Shown piece after piece: positions 54,427 to 63,072 of a stretch of DNA of 64,000 nucleotides (positions are counted from its first letter, which is position 1; every line of letters begins with the position of its first letter). The translations under genes were made by a program, and so were the position numbers. The stretch is from Clostridium pascui (lineage in GTDB: Bacteria > Bacillota > Clostridia > Clostridiales > Clostridiaceae). Where the stretch lies: the NCBI RefSeq assembly GCF_016908015.1, contig NZ_JAFBDB010000001.1:434001-498000 (forward strand), read 5' to 3'. Under the pieces are notes generated by a model. That model was not told the DNA's origin, did not search any database, and saw nothing but the letters and a program-made list of their open reading frames with translations.

Positions 54427-55071
54427 TTATGTTCCAAGTTTATAATCTACTAATATTTTCTTAGCTTTCTTACTCCCATGCTTATGAATAAACTTTATTC
54501 TATTAAACTTCAATGCTTCACATTCTATAAAGTCTATTACATACTTATTATCTATATTTTCTTCTCCGAGTTTAAGCTGTATAATATCTAATAACTGTTT
54601 TTTATTATATTCATCTATATACTTAACTATCTTTATATTCTCTACTACAAATACTCTTAGCTTTTCTTCATTTAAGTTAGTAATATACCTCATTGCTTCT
54701 TCGTTTTTATTTATTGCTACTTTTTCAACCTCTAAAAATGGATTTTCAATATATTTTAATACACTCCAATCTCTCTGCACTGACATAAGTTGTAGTTCTA
54801 GAGATGGTTCCTTTATATATTTTATAGAATCTGCATCTCTCTCTATTGCTAATTTTTGAATTTCATAAGGAGGTAGTTTTATAAATTGCAATGCCCATCC
54901 TCTGTTTTTTACGGCTTCTTTCATAACCTCTATTGAAGGTCTTTTTATAAATTTTACTGCATTCCATGCATTTCTTACAGCATATAAACACATTTCTTCT
55001 GTAGGATTATCTATATTTTTTATAAAATATGGATCCTTCTGTATAATACTTAGATTTTCTTCTATATTCAT
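54427..55071 (-). CDS. DUF4116-type repeat protein with seven 22-residue units
   Basis: 214 residues. Residues 1-154 are seven tandem units of exactly 22 residues, best seen as P-S-x-E-x-x-x-x-A-V-x-x-x-x-x-A-L-x-F/Y-I-K-x, starting at 1, 23, 45, 67, 89, 111 and 133. The C-terminal 60 residues are basic. DUF4116 repeats are predicted helical solenoids suited to protein binding. Its place as first gene of the MoxR-VWA operon suggests that it supplies substrate or partner binding. AAGGAGTA lies before the ATG. Confidence 0.8.
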   Translation of the reverse strand: MNIEENLSIIQKDPYFIKNIDNPTEEMCLYAVRNAWNAVKFIKRPSIEVMKEAVKNRGWALQFIKLPPYEIQKLAIERDADSIKYIKEPSLELQLMSVQRDWSVLKYIENPFLEVEKVAINKNEEAMRYITNLNEEKLRVFVVENIKIVKYIDEYNKKQLLDIIQLKLGEENIDNKYVIDFIECEALKFNRIKFIHKHGSKKAKKILVDYKLGT

Positions 55072-55173
55072 ATATTACTCCTTACCATCCATGATTTAAC
55101 TTTTCTATATTCTTTAAATATAATATCATATTTTATAATTTAAATAAATAATAATTATTACTTACTAAGAATA

Positions 55174-55217
55174 AGTAATAAGCCCTTAATGAACTCATTC
55201 ATCAAGGGCTTATTACT
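55174..55217 (-). terminator. Terminator of the Mrp operon
   Basis: AGTAATAAGCCCTT / AAGGGCTTATTACT, 14-base perfect arms with inner ATGA/TCAT pairing, overlapping the final stop codon. Confidence 0.8.
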
Positions 55218-57201
55218 AATATATAAGTATTATTAAACATAGGAGAAGAACTACACCAAAAATATATATAGAATAAGTTATACTATTCATTTTATAGCTA
55301 GCTTTTCCCATCTCCTTATTTAAGTTTGTGGTAGCGGTAACTTTTGATTTATTTATATAATTAATAGGATTTACTTTCTCTATAAACATTTCTGAAGAAT
55401 TTACATTATACTCTAGTGGCATTTTCCCTAACTTGCTCATCATATTTCCAATTAAGCCGATAAGCTTTAATAATCCTTCATCGCATATTCTTAAGATAAA
55501 AGAGCTTACTTTGAATAGCATTTTAAATACTGGAATATATACGTTTTTTTCTAAACTAAACCAATTAAGAGCTATATTTTCATACCACCAGTTTTGTCCA
55601 GCTCCTTTTCTTAATACCTTTCTTATGAAAAATACGTATATTAAAACTCCTAATCCTATGGAAGTAAAGGATGATTTTATATTTTCAATAGTATAAAAGT
55701 GGACATCTACCTTATGGTAAATATTAAAGGTCTCTACAGCTTTATCAAGTATCTTCATTATAAATTGTGGATAAATTCCTATAAAAACTGTTATAAACGC
55801 TAGAACTGACATAGATGCTAAAGCTCTTCCTGTTATTTTCATTTTTATGTTATCTATTTCTTGATTGCTCTTTTCAATAAATACTGCTATGAATAACTTT
55901 AAAAGATATGCTGTGGTAAATGCACTGCTTATTGTAAATATTACTTCTCCAAAATGAAGCCAAAATCCTCCGTATAAATGAACTGCTTCTGATAAGGCAT
56001 GATGAAGCATATTCTTACTAATAAATCCATTAAAGCCTGGCATACCTATTATTCCGCAAAGTCCAATAAGGAATGCTATTTTTAAAATCTTTTTATTTCG
56101 TCCAAATCCTCCTATGCCATTTATGCTTAATTCATGTAATGCCATATATATTATACCTGCGCCCATAAATAGTAATACCTTGAATATCATATGATTTATA
56201 ATATGATAAAGTGTTGCATATAGCGCTATGCCTTTGTGCTCCTGAAGCATTCCTACAAGCGCTATACCAACTATAATATATCCCATTTGACTCATACTAC
56301 TATAGGCAAGTATTCTTTTTATATTTCTTTGGAACATTGCTAAAAATCCACCTATAAACATAGTTAAAAATCCCAAGATAAGTAATACTAATGATACATA
56401 TATATCTCCAGGAACTATTATTTCTGCGGTAATTAAAATACCAAATATTCCTGTTTTAAGTAATACTCCAGATAATATAGCGCTAGCTGGAGCTGGAGCA
56501 GCTGGATGGGCTTTAGGAAGCCATATGTGTAAAGGTATCATTCCTGCTTTTATACCAAATCCAAATATTATAAGCCCAGTAATAACATACTTTATGTTAC
56601 CCATATCCTTTAAAAGATATCTGAGCTCGTATATATCTAAAGTTTGAGTGTAATTATAAAGCAGAAATAATCCCATTAAAAGAACAAGTCCTCCTGTTAC
56701 TGCCATTATTATATATGTTTCTCCTGCTTCATGTGAATACTTATCTTCATCATGAATAATTAATGGATAAGATGTTAATGACATTATTTCAAAAAAAGTA
56801 AACAAATTTAAAAAGTTTTGTGATATAAATATCCCAAGGGTACTCCAGTAAGTAAGCATAAAAAATAAATAGTATCGATTTCTATTCTTATAACTTATAA
56901 GATATTGTGTAGAATATATAGTTACTAACAACCAAATTAAAGCAGTCAACCATACAAATATATACCTAAACATATCTAACTTAAATTGAAGCCCTGTACC
57001 CATTATATTAGGTATGAAAATTTCTATTTTTCCATTCATAACATTTTTATATAGAGAAGTTATTAGTAAAAAGTTGAAACCGGTCATTACAATGTTAAAT
57101 ACATCTCTCCACTTTTCTTCTTTTCTACCAATAATGAATCCAATAAACGACCCTATAAATGGTATAAGTATTATATAAAGCAGTACTATTCTTGGATTCA
57201 A
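55216..57201 (-). CDS. Antiporter-like NADH dehydrogenase subunit 5-type protein (large Mrp/Mbh subunit)
   Basis: About 661 residues with some fourteen membrane segments: LTALIWLLVTIYSTQYLI, FFEIMSLTSYPLIIHDE, the proton-path block KAGMIPLHIWLPKAHPAAPAPASAILSG, LAYSSMSQMGYIIVG and YHIINHMIFKVLLFMGAG. It belongs with MrpA/MrpD/NuoL-type ion-translocating subunits but, at 661 residues, has an extended C-terminus lacking the MrpA fusion domains. The start is TTG 57201 with GAGGTGA five bases upstream; a GTG at 57210 is inside the site. Confidence 0.85.
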   Translation of the reverse strand: MNPRIVLLYIILIPFIGSFIGFIIGRKEEKWRDVFNIVMTGFNFLLITSLYKNVMNGKIEIFIPNIMGTGLQFKLDMFRYIFVWLTALIWLLVTIYSTQYLISYKNRNRYYLFFMLTYWSTLGIFISQNFLNLFTFFEIMSLTSYPLIIHDEDKYSHEAGETYIIMAVTGGLVLLMGLFLLYNYTQTLDIYELRYLLKDMGNIKYVITGLIIFGFGIKAGMIPLHIWLPKAHPAAPAPASAILSGVLLKTGIFGILITAEIIVPGDIYVSLVLLILGFLTMFIGGFLAMFQRNIKRILAYSSMSQMGYIIVGIALVGMLQEHKGIALYATLYHIINHMIFKVLLFMGAGIIYMALHELSINGIGGFGRNKKILKIAFLIGLCGIIGMPGFNGFISKNMLHHALSEAVHLYGGFWLHFGEVIFTISSAFTTAYLLKLFIAVFIEKSNQEIDNIKMKITGRALASMSVLAFITVFIGIYPQFIMKILDKAVETFNIYHKVDVHFYTIENIKSSFTSIGLGVLIYVFFIRKVLRKGAGQNWWYENIALNWFSLEKNVYIPVFKMLFKVSSFILRICDEGLLKLIGLIGNMMSKLGKMPLEYNVNSSEMFIEKVNPINYINKSKVTATTNLNKEMGKASYKMNSITYSIYIFGVVLLLCLIILIY

Positions 57202-57221
57202 ATAATTCACCTCACTTAAAT

Positions 57222-58682
57222 TTAATTTGTAACTTCAAGAGCCATACTTGTCAAGAAGTCTATTACTGGATTAGGAAAAAGTCCTAGAAACGTTGTAATT
57301 ACAGTTATGGCCATTATTGGAATTAACATTTTTAAAGGAGCTTCTTTTTTTACTGTAACTACACTTTCCTCTTTTTTGAAAAAAGCAACAGTTACAACGG
57401 GTATAAGATACATAGCCGTAAGTAGTGCACTTAGTAAAAGTATTACAGGGAAAGCTGCCCTACCTTCAGAAAGTCCTCCTAGAGCTAAATACCATTTGCT
57501 TACAAATCCGTTAGTTGGAGGAATCCCTATAAGTGAAATGGATGATATTGTAAAACACCACATAGTTAGAGGCATCGCTTTTCCAATTCCCTTTATTTGA
57601 CTTATTTCTGTTTTACCTGTGGTATACATTATTGCTCCTACACAAAAGAATAAAGTTATTTTTATTACTGCATGATTTAACAAATGCAGCATTGCTCCTA
57701 TAAAAGAGTTTCTATTCAAAAGCAGTATTCCCAGTAAAATATATCCTAACTGACTTATTGTGGAATAGGCTAATCTCTTTTTAAGATTTTCTTGATGCAA
57801 TGCAAGAAAGGATCCCATAAGTATTGAAATTATTACAAATACAATTAAATATCTATTAGCCTCTGTAGCTCTTACAACGTCTGCCCCAAATACATAATAA
57901 GTGACTCTAGTCAATGCAAATACTCCAGACTTAACTACTGCCACTGCATGAAGTAGTGAACTTACAGGAGTTGGGGCTACCATGGCCTTAGGGAGCCAGG
58001 AGTGAAAGGGTACTAGCGCAGCCTTTACTCCAAAACCCATAAACATAACCAAATAGCTTATAAAGTAATAATTTTTATTTATTAGCATATTTTTTTCTAT
58101 AATTCCACCTGGAATAAATTCAAGACTATTTGTAAAACTAAATAAAATAATCATTCCAAGTAGAGCTAAAGTTGCTCCGCCAAAAGAATAAATCAAATAT
58201 TTTTTTCCGCTTTCTAATGCGCCCTTAGTTCCAGAATGTATTACTAAAGGAAAGGTAGCTAGTGTCAAAAATTCATAAAAGAAATATAACGTAATTAAGT
58301 TTCCTGCAAAAGCTATCCCTAGTGTTATTCCTAGTGTAGCTATAAAATATGAAAAGAACTTTTTTTCTTTTCCCTCATGCTTCATATACTCCATAGCATA
58401 TACAGTTGTAAACATCCATAATACTGATACTAGCAATGAAAAAAATACACTTAGCTTATCTATCTTAAAATATATATCTAAGAATTCATTTATTTTAAAA
58501 ATATGCAGACTAACTTCTCCTAGTTTTTTGGCTATATATACTACAAAGATTAAATTTATTAATACAACAGAGCCTGCAAATATATTTCTTTTCTTTTCAT
58601 TAAACCCAAATGCGGCTACTACAATAGCAGCTAAAAAGGGGAAAATGATTGGAAGTAAAATAATTATATTGTTCAAAGCCAT
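57222..58682 (-). CDS. MrpD/NuoN-like antiporter subunit (second copy)
   Basis: 486 residues. Conserved ion-channel features are YFFYEFLTLATFPLVIHSG, GVKAALVPFHSWLPKAMVAPTPVSSLLHAVAVVKSG (with the Lys and Pro of the path), LAYSTISQLGYILLG and HLLNHAVIKITLFFCVG. It is one of three antiporter-like subunits here. ATG 58682 is only two bases after AGGAGG; a TTG two codons in (58676) is better spaced and may be the real start. Confidence 0.88.
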   Translation of the reverse strand: MALNNIIILLPIIFPFLAAIVVAAFGFNEKKRNIFAGSVVLINLIFVVYIAKKLGEVSLHIFKINEFLDIYFKIDKLSVFFSLLVSVLWMFTTVYAMEYMKHEGKEKKFFSYFIATLGITLGIAFAGNLITLYFFYEFLTLATFPLVIHSGTKGALESGKKYLIYSFGGATLALLGMIILFSFTNSLEFIPGGIIEKNMLINKNYYFISYLVMFMGFGVKAALVPFHSWLPKAMVAPTPVSSLLHAVAVVKSGVFALTRVTYYVFGADVVRATEANRYLIVFVIISILMGSFLALHQENLKKRLAYSTISQLGYILLGILLLNRNSFIGAMLHLLNHAVIKITLFFCVGAIMYTTGKTEISQIKGIGKAMPLTMWCFTISSISLIGIPPTNGFVSKWYLALGGLSEGRAAFPVILLLSALLTAMYLIPVVTVAFFKKEESVVTVKKEAPLKMLIPIMAITVITTFLGLFPNPVIDFLTSMALEVTN

Positions 58683-58688
58683 TTCCTC

Positions 58689-60161
58689 CTATACTAATCC
58701 TGTCCTTATCAAATTGATTATTTCTTCAGAAGCTATTCCAACATATAGCATGGCTATAACAAGTATTAGAATTGGTATTAATTCTTTTATAGACTTATCT
58801 TTACTTCTATATATCTTGTCCTTTAAATTTTCTTCACCAAAAAAACCATTTATTGCTATTGGCAAGTAGTATATAGCGTTTAAAAGGCTACTTATCAGTA
58901 TTACACCTATAAGTATTAGTTTATCCACTTCTATACTTCCAAGTGCTAGATACCACTTGCTTACAAATCCCGGAAGCAAAGGTATTCCAAGCATTGACAA
59001 AGATGCTATAAAGAATAGTCCTAATGTATATGGCATTTCTTTACCTATGCCCTTAAGATTAGGTAACTCCTTTTGCCCTGACTTTTCTATAATTGCTCCT
59101 GCGCACAAAAATAATGCAGATTTTGTCACAGCATGACCTATAATATGAAATATGCTCATTATAACTCCTAGTTCTGTACCTAAACCTATGGAAAAAAATA
59201 TATAACCCATTTGAGCTACGCTTGAATAAGCAATAACTCTTTTTAAATTCTTTTGAAATATTGCAAATACAGATCCCATTATCATTCCTAAGCATCCAAG
59301 AACTAATATTATATTAAGTATAGAAAAGTTTGATATTATATCTTTGCCCATTACCCTATAAAGAACTTTAAGTAAAAATATTACATAAGCTTTTAGTACA
59401 AGTGAAGATAATATTGCACTTGAAGAGGTCGGTGCATTAGAATGTGCATCTGGTAGCCATGTATGCAGAGGAAACATGGCACTCTTAACTCCTAGTCCTA
59501 TAGTAAATAATCCTAATGTTATAAGAATTGCTTGAGGATAATTAGCATAACTGCTTACTAAACTTTCATGCACATATGTCATATTGAGTTGTCCAGTCAT
59601 CGAATACAGGTATGCAATTCCCATAAGTACTAGTCCTGAACCAAGACAACTCATAATAATATATTTGATTCCTGCTTTTATATTTTCTTTTTTATCTTTA
59701 ACTATTACTATACCACAAGAAGCTAGGTTTCCTATTTCTATAAATACATATACATTAAACATATCATTAGAAAAAACAATGCCTAGAAGAGATGCTACAA
59801 GAATATTTACTAAAAGATAATACATTGAAATCTTGTTTTCATCTATATCATGTTCTATGCTATAGCAAGAATACCAAGTAACCATCAATGCTACAAATGC
59901 AAATAGCACTGATATAATACATTCTATAATTCCTACCCTAAACTCAATACTAAAAGGTGCATCAAAATGTCCTATTCTATAAAAATAACTTCCATTATCT
60001 ATAGTGTATATTAATGAAATTCCAAATAACACTAGACACGTTATAAAAGAAATAATGCTTAAGAATTTAATTATGTTATTTTTTTTAATCAGTGGCATAG
60101 TAAATGCGATTAAGAATAAGATTAAAATACCCATCAAGGGAAAACTTTGGATTATCGACAA
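58689..60161 (-). CDS. mnhD: MrpD-like antiporter subunit (first copy)
   Basis: 490 residues. It shows VFIEIGNLASCGIVIVKD, GVKSAMFPLHTWLPDAHSNAPTSSSAILSSLVLKA and VIAYSSVAQMGYIFFS with HIIGHAVTKSALFLCAGA, closest to MrpD/MnhD. The start is TTG 60161, about ten bases after GGGGG. It follows MrpC directly (two bases), as in all Mrp operons. Confidence 0.9.
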   Translation of the reverse strand: MSIIQSFPLMGILILFLIAFTMPLIKKNNIIKFLSIISFITCLVLFGISLIYTIDNGSYFYRIGHFDAPFSIEFRVGIIECIISVLFAFVALMVTWYSCYSIEHDIDENKISMYYLLVNILVASLLGIVFSNDMFNVYVFIEIGNLASCGIVIVKDKKENIKAGIKYIIMSCLGSGLVLMGIAYLYSMTGQLNMTYVHESLVSSYANYPQAILITLGLFTIGLGVKSAMFPLHTWLPDAHSNAPTSSSAILSSLVLKAYVIFLLKVLYRVMGKDIISNFSILNIILVLGCLGMIMGSVFAIFQKNLKRVIAYSSVAQMGYIFFSIGLGTELGVIMSIFHIIGHAVTKSALFLCAGAIIEKSGQKELPNLKGIGKEMPYTLGLFFIASLSMLGIPLLPGFVSKWYLALGSIEVDKLILIGVILISSLLNAIYYLPIAINGFFGEENLKDKIYRSKDKSIKELIPILILVIAMLYVGIASEEIINLIRTGLV

Positions 60162-60163
60162 AA

Positions 60164-60526
60164 CTATTCAGCCCCCTTTTCTAATATTTCATTTAATTCT
60201 ATAGTTCCATACTTTTCGTACATTTTTATGGTAAGCGCTAGTGCAAACGCCGTAGTACTCACTGCCACAACTATACCAGTAAGCATAAGTGACGTAGGGA
60301 TAGGATTGATATACCCATCAACTCCTCTAAACCCATTGACTAATATAGGTGCTTCCCTTCCTTCTATATAACCTTTAGCTATAAAAAACAAAAATATTGA
60401 TGTATCCATTATATTTAATCCTATTATTTTTTTTATTAAATTATTATGCAATAAAAGCGTTGCAAAACCTATTCCAAATAATATAACAGATGCTGTTTCA
60501 TAATAATTAGTTAAAAGCCTCTCCAT
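60164..60526 (-). CDS. mnhC: Na+/H+ antiporter subunit C (MrpC/NuoK-like)
   Basis: 120 residues with three membrane helices and the NuoK/MrpC motif ending in SLMLTGIVVAVSTTAFALALTIKMYE. ATG 60526 is chosen for GAAGGTGA upstream, eight bases away; an in-frame TTG seven codons earlier lacks a site and would overlap subunit B. The stop-to-start gap with subunit B is one base. Confidence 0.9.
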   Translation of the reverse strand: MERLLTNYYETASVILFGIGFATLLLHNNLIKKIIGLNIMDTSIFLFFIAKGYIEGREAPILVNGFRGVDGYINPIPTSLMLTGIVVAVSTTAFALALTIKMYEKYGTIELNEILEKGAE

Positions 60527-60527
60527 T

Positions 60528-60947
60528 TTAGATTTCACCTTCTTCAAATAAGCTATAGAAAAAATACATAGTTATTGCTACTATAGTTCCAACTATTATA
60601 TTAAGCGGTAGCAGAAATCCTCCACTTATTATATCTCCTGGATTTCCGAGTGGTGGTCCAGGCAAATCAAGATGACTTCCGCCGGATATGAAGCTGTACC
60701 CTTTCATAGCTCCATATATTAATATTCCAATAGTTACAAAATAAAGTAATGAAGAAAACTTTAGTTTATTTTGTGCAAATTCTTTTCCATATACCATTCT
60801 GTAAAGAATAAAACTAACACCAATTATGGTTCCCCCAGAAAAACCTCCACCCGGACTTAAATGTCCATGAAAAATAACATAAATTCCAAAAATTTGAATG
60901 AAAGGTGTGAGTATTCCGACAATTTCTTCTAATATTTTATCCTTCAT
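60528..60947 (-). CDS. mnhB: Na+/H+ antiporter subunit B (MrpB)
   Basis: 139 residues, four membrane helices: VGILTPFIQIFGIYVIFHGHLSPGGGFSGGTIIG is the typical MrpB start (H-G-H-x-x-P-G-G-G-F-x-G-G). Length normal. AAGGGATAG lies before the ATG. It is near the center of the Mrp operon. Confidence 0.93.
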   Translation of the reverse strand: MKDKILEEIVGILTPFIQIFGIYVIFHGHLSPGGGFSGGTIIGVSFILYRMVYGKEFAQNKLKFSSLLYFVTIGILIYGAMKGYSFISGGSHLDLPGPPLGNPGDIISGGFLLPLNIIVGTIVAITMYFFYSLFEEGEI

Positions 60948-60967
60948 AATTTATCTATCCCTTCAAA

Positions 60968-61249
60968 TTACTGCTTAGCTTTTTCATTTTTAAGTACTAT
61001 TATTACAGTTATTGCAGATGTAAATAACACACTTGCTTCTACAAAAGTATCAAAGGCTCTGTAATCCAATATGATTCCTGTAATTATATTAGTAGCCCCT
61101 GTTTCTTTTGTAGTATTTTCTATATAATACTTTGATAGATTATTGTTCATAGGAGTATTCTCTATCCCAAACTGTGGTAAATCCTTTACACCTGTTAACA
61201 ATATTATTGCTAAACCCAAAGTAATCAAAATCGCTAGTAGTTTTTTCAT
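60968..61249 (-). CDS. MbhE-like small antiporter subunit
   Basis: 93 residues. MKKLLAILITLGLAIILL begins a single helix; the C-terminal GIILDYRAFDTFVEASVLFTSAITVIIVL is the conserved part of the MrpA C-terminal/MbhE family. ATG 61249 follows AGGGACAAAGAA; 37 in-frame codons upstream belong to the other frame of its neighbour. It overlaps the preceding subunit by four bases. Confidence 0.8.
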   Translation of the reverse strand: MKKLLAILITLGLAIILLTGVKDLPQFGIENTPMNNNLSKYYIENTTKETGATNIITGIILDYRAFDTFVEASVLFTSAITVIIVLKNEKAKQ

Positions 61250-61485
61250 TTCTTTGTCCCTCTTATTCTTTTTAAAGTCAATATGAATAATACAGTTGTA
61301 ATACCAGCTCCTACTGCTGCTTCTGTAATAGCTACATCCGGAGCATTTAACTGTTGCCATAATATAGCCATAATCAAACTATAAACTGTAAAAACTATAA
61401 TTGCTCCAAGCAGACTTTTCATAGCAGATACAGATATAGCGGAAAATATTAAAAATATAAGCATTATTATGCTAAATATCTTCAT
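61246..61485 (-). CDS. MbhD-like small antiporter subunit (DUF4040)
   Basis: 79 residues, two to three helices: SLLGAIIVFTVYSLIMAILWQQLNAPDVAITEAAVGAGITTVLFI is the DUF4040 core, the piece usually fused to the C-terminus of MrpA. The ATG overlaps the stop of subunit G (ATGA). Together with the next gene it replaces the MrpA tail as separate polypeptides, as in membrane-bound hydrogenase (Mbh) operons. Confidence 0.85.
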   Translation of the reverse strand: MKIFSIIMLIFLIFSAISVSAMKSLLGAIIVFTVYSLIMAILWQQLNAPDVAITEAAVGAGITTVLFILTLKRIRGTKK

Positions 61486-61793
61486 TTTAATCCTCCATCC
61501 TGTTTATTGTATAATTTGTTTTTAAAATACTCAGCCTTACCTATTAAATGAGTAGCTGTTGGATTTGTTATCCATATAAATATGAGCACTAATAATAGTT
61601 TTAATGATAGTATATTAAATCCATTAAAAATTATCAGTCCAATTAAGCAAAGTAGCGCTCCTAAAGTATCACATTTAGCTGCACTATGTACCCTTGTCAA
61701 AACATCTGGGAATCTTAAAATGCCTATAGTCCCAACTAAAAAGAAAAATAGTCCGCCAAATACAAATATGCTTCCTATTAAGATACTTAACAT
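61482..61793 (-). CDS. mnhG: Na+/H+ antiporter subunit G (MrpG)
   Basis: 103 residues, three helices: GTIGILRFPDVLTRVHSAAKCDTLGALLCLIGLIIF is the MrpG signature (R-x-P-D-x-x-x-R-x-H). ATG 61793 has AGGAGGG upstream; in-frame codons before it belong to leader. Length normal. Confidence 0.92.
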   Translation of the reverse strand: MLSILIGSIFVFGGLFFFLVGTIGILRFPDVLTRVHSAAKCDTLGALLCLIGLIIFNGFNILSLKLLLVLIFIWITNPTATHLIGKAEYFKNKLYNKQDGGLK

Positions 61794-61794
61794 A

Positions 61795-62058
61795 TTAGTT
61801 CCCTCCTGACTTTTCAATGTAATTTGCTATGACTACGGAAGCAACAAAGCTTATCAATGCGTATACTAAAGCTACATCTATAAAATAAGTTTCTTTAAGT
61901 ATAAAGGATATCATAAGTATGAGCACTATAGTTTTAGTGCTAATTACATTGATGGCCACAAGTCTATCTGCAGCACTTGGCCCCTTAATTGCTCTATACA
62001 TACATCCCATAATGGTTATAGATAAAAACAAAATTGCAAAGGTTAAAATTTTAGCCAT
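61795..62058 (-). CDS. mnhF: Na+/H+ antiporter subunit F (MrpF)
   Basis: 87 residues, three helices with the MrpF core RAIKGPSAADRLVAINVISTKTIVLILMISF. It overlaps the end of subunit E by eight bases. Order E-F-G is standard. Confidence 0.92.
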   Translation of the reverse strand: MAKILTFAILFLSITIMGCMYRAIKGPSAADRLVAINVISTKTIVLILMISFILKETYFIDVALVYALISFVASVVIANYIEKSGGN

Positions 62059-62542
62059 TATTTAATTCCTCTTTCTTTAAAAGAATGTTTTCAAAACAAG
62101 AATTTTGCAAATCCTTTATAGATTTTTCTTCGAGACAATGTATAATTATCTTATCTTCAGTCATGTCCAGCGTTAGTGTTCCAGGAGTGAGTGTTATTGA
62201 ATTTGCAAGAATTGTTTTATCAAAATCACTTTTCAAGTTCGTAGTGATAGTAACTATAGTTGGTGAAATATTTAACTTAGGACTTAAGACTATTTTGGCT
62301 ACATGAAAATTAGATTTGAATATTTCTTTAATTAAAATCAAAATATATAAAACTGCATATTTTATGTTTGATATTAATAAATCCTTACTTTTTTTATAAA
62401 TATTATGTTTACTTAATAAATCTTTGTTAAATATAAATACACCTATGCATATCAAGGCCCCTATTGCAATCCTATCTATGTTTAAGTTTTCAGCTAAAAT
62501 TAGCCAAAAGATCACGTAAATAACAAATAATCCATATTTCAT
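62051..62542 (-). CDS. mnhE: Na+/H+ antiporter subunit E (MrpE)
   Basis: 163 residues: two N-terminal helices (YGLFVIYVIFWLILAENLNIDRIAIGALICIGVF), a helix SNIKYAVLYILILIKEIFKSN and the soluble end ANSITLTPGTLTLDMTEDKIIIHCLEE, the MrpE signature. It is the first gene of the operon. AAGGAGGAAG lies before the ATG. Confidence 0.92.
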   Translation of the reverse strand: MKYGLFVIYVIFWLILAENLNIDRIAIGALICIGVFIFNKDLLSKHNIYKKSKDLLISNIKYAVLYILILIKEIFKSNFHVAKIVLSPKLNISPTIVTITTNLKSDFDKTILANSITLTPGTLTLDMTEDKIIIHCLEEKSIKDLQNSCFENILLKKEELNNG

Positions 62543-63066
62543 TGCAACTTCCTCCTTTCTAGTATTATTTCCTCCATTTATTATATCTTATCAAATTTTC
62601 AGTATATCCGTCTATATTTTTTAATATTTATTCAACTTTTTAAATTTACAAAATATAATGATTATACTATTAATTACTAACCATCTACTCGAATATCATA
62701 AATTTTTTCTTTGATTATTATATTTATGTTAATATTGTGTAAATAATAAAAACTGCAAGTTATTCTTTTTACATATATTTTACAGTTTGTTAATATAATG
62801 CTTATTTGTTTCTATTTTTTTAATAATTAAAATTTTTTATTAACATCTGTATTTTTTTCAAAATTAGGTTTAAAATATGCAGTATTTTTAGATATACTTT
62901 GGCTATCCACATTAAAATACTTTTTATTATGTAATTCTTTTTTTAATTTCTTATTAACGATATATAAAAGATTGTTCTTATGAGGCTGGTAATTAAAAAA
63001 TCAAACTTTTCATTACACTGATTAAACTAAAAAAGTGTTACTTTACATAAGTAACACTTTTTTAGT
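62543..63066. other. Gene-free AT-rich stretch, Mrp promoter side
   Basis: About 520 bases, about 85-90 percent A/T by eye. No supported gene, and no known riboswitch recognised. The promoter of the Mrp operon should lie in 62570-62700. The only strong structure is the inverted repeat at 63020-63072. Confidence 0.5.
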
Positions 63067-63072
63067 TTAATC
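63020..63072. terminator. Perfect 24-bp inverted repeat overlapping a stop codon
   Basis: Arms of 24 bases (GATTAAACTAAAAAAGTGTT then ACTT, and complement) around TACAT. The 3' arm contains the stop codon of the cysteine-desulfurase-like gene on the minus strand, and internal A/T runs allow termination in either direction. Confidence 0.75.
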
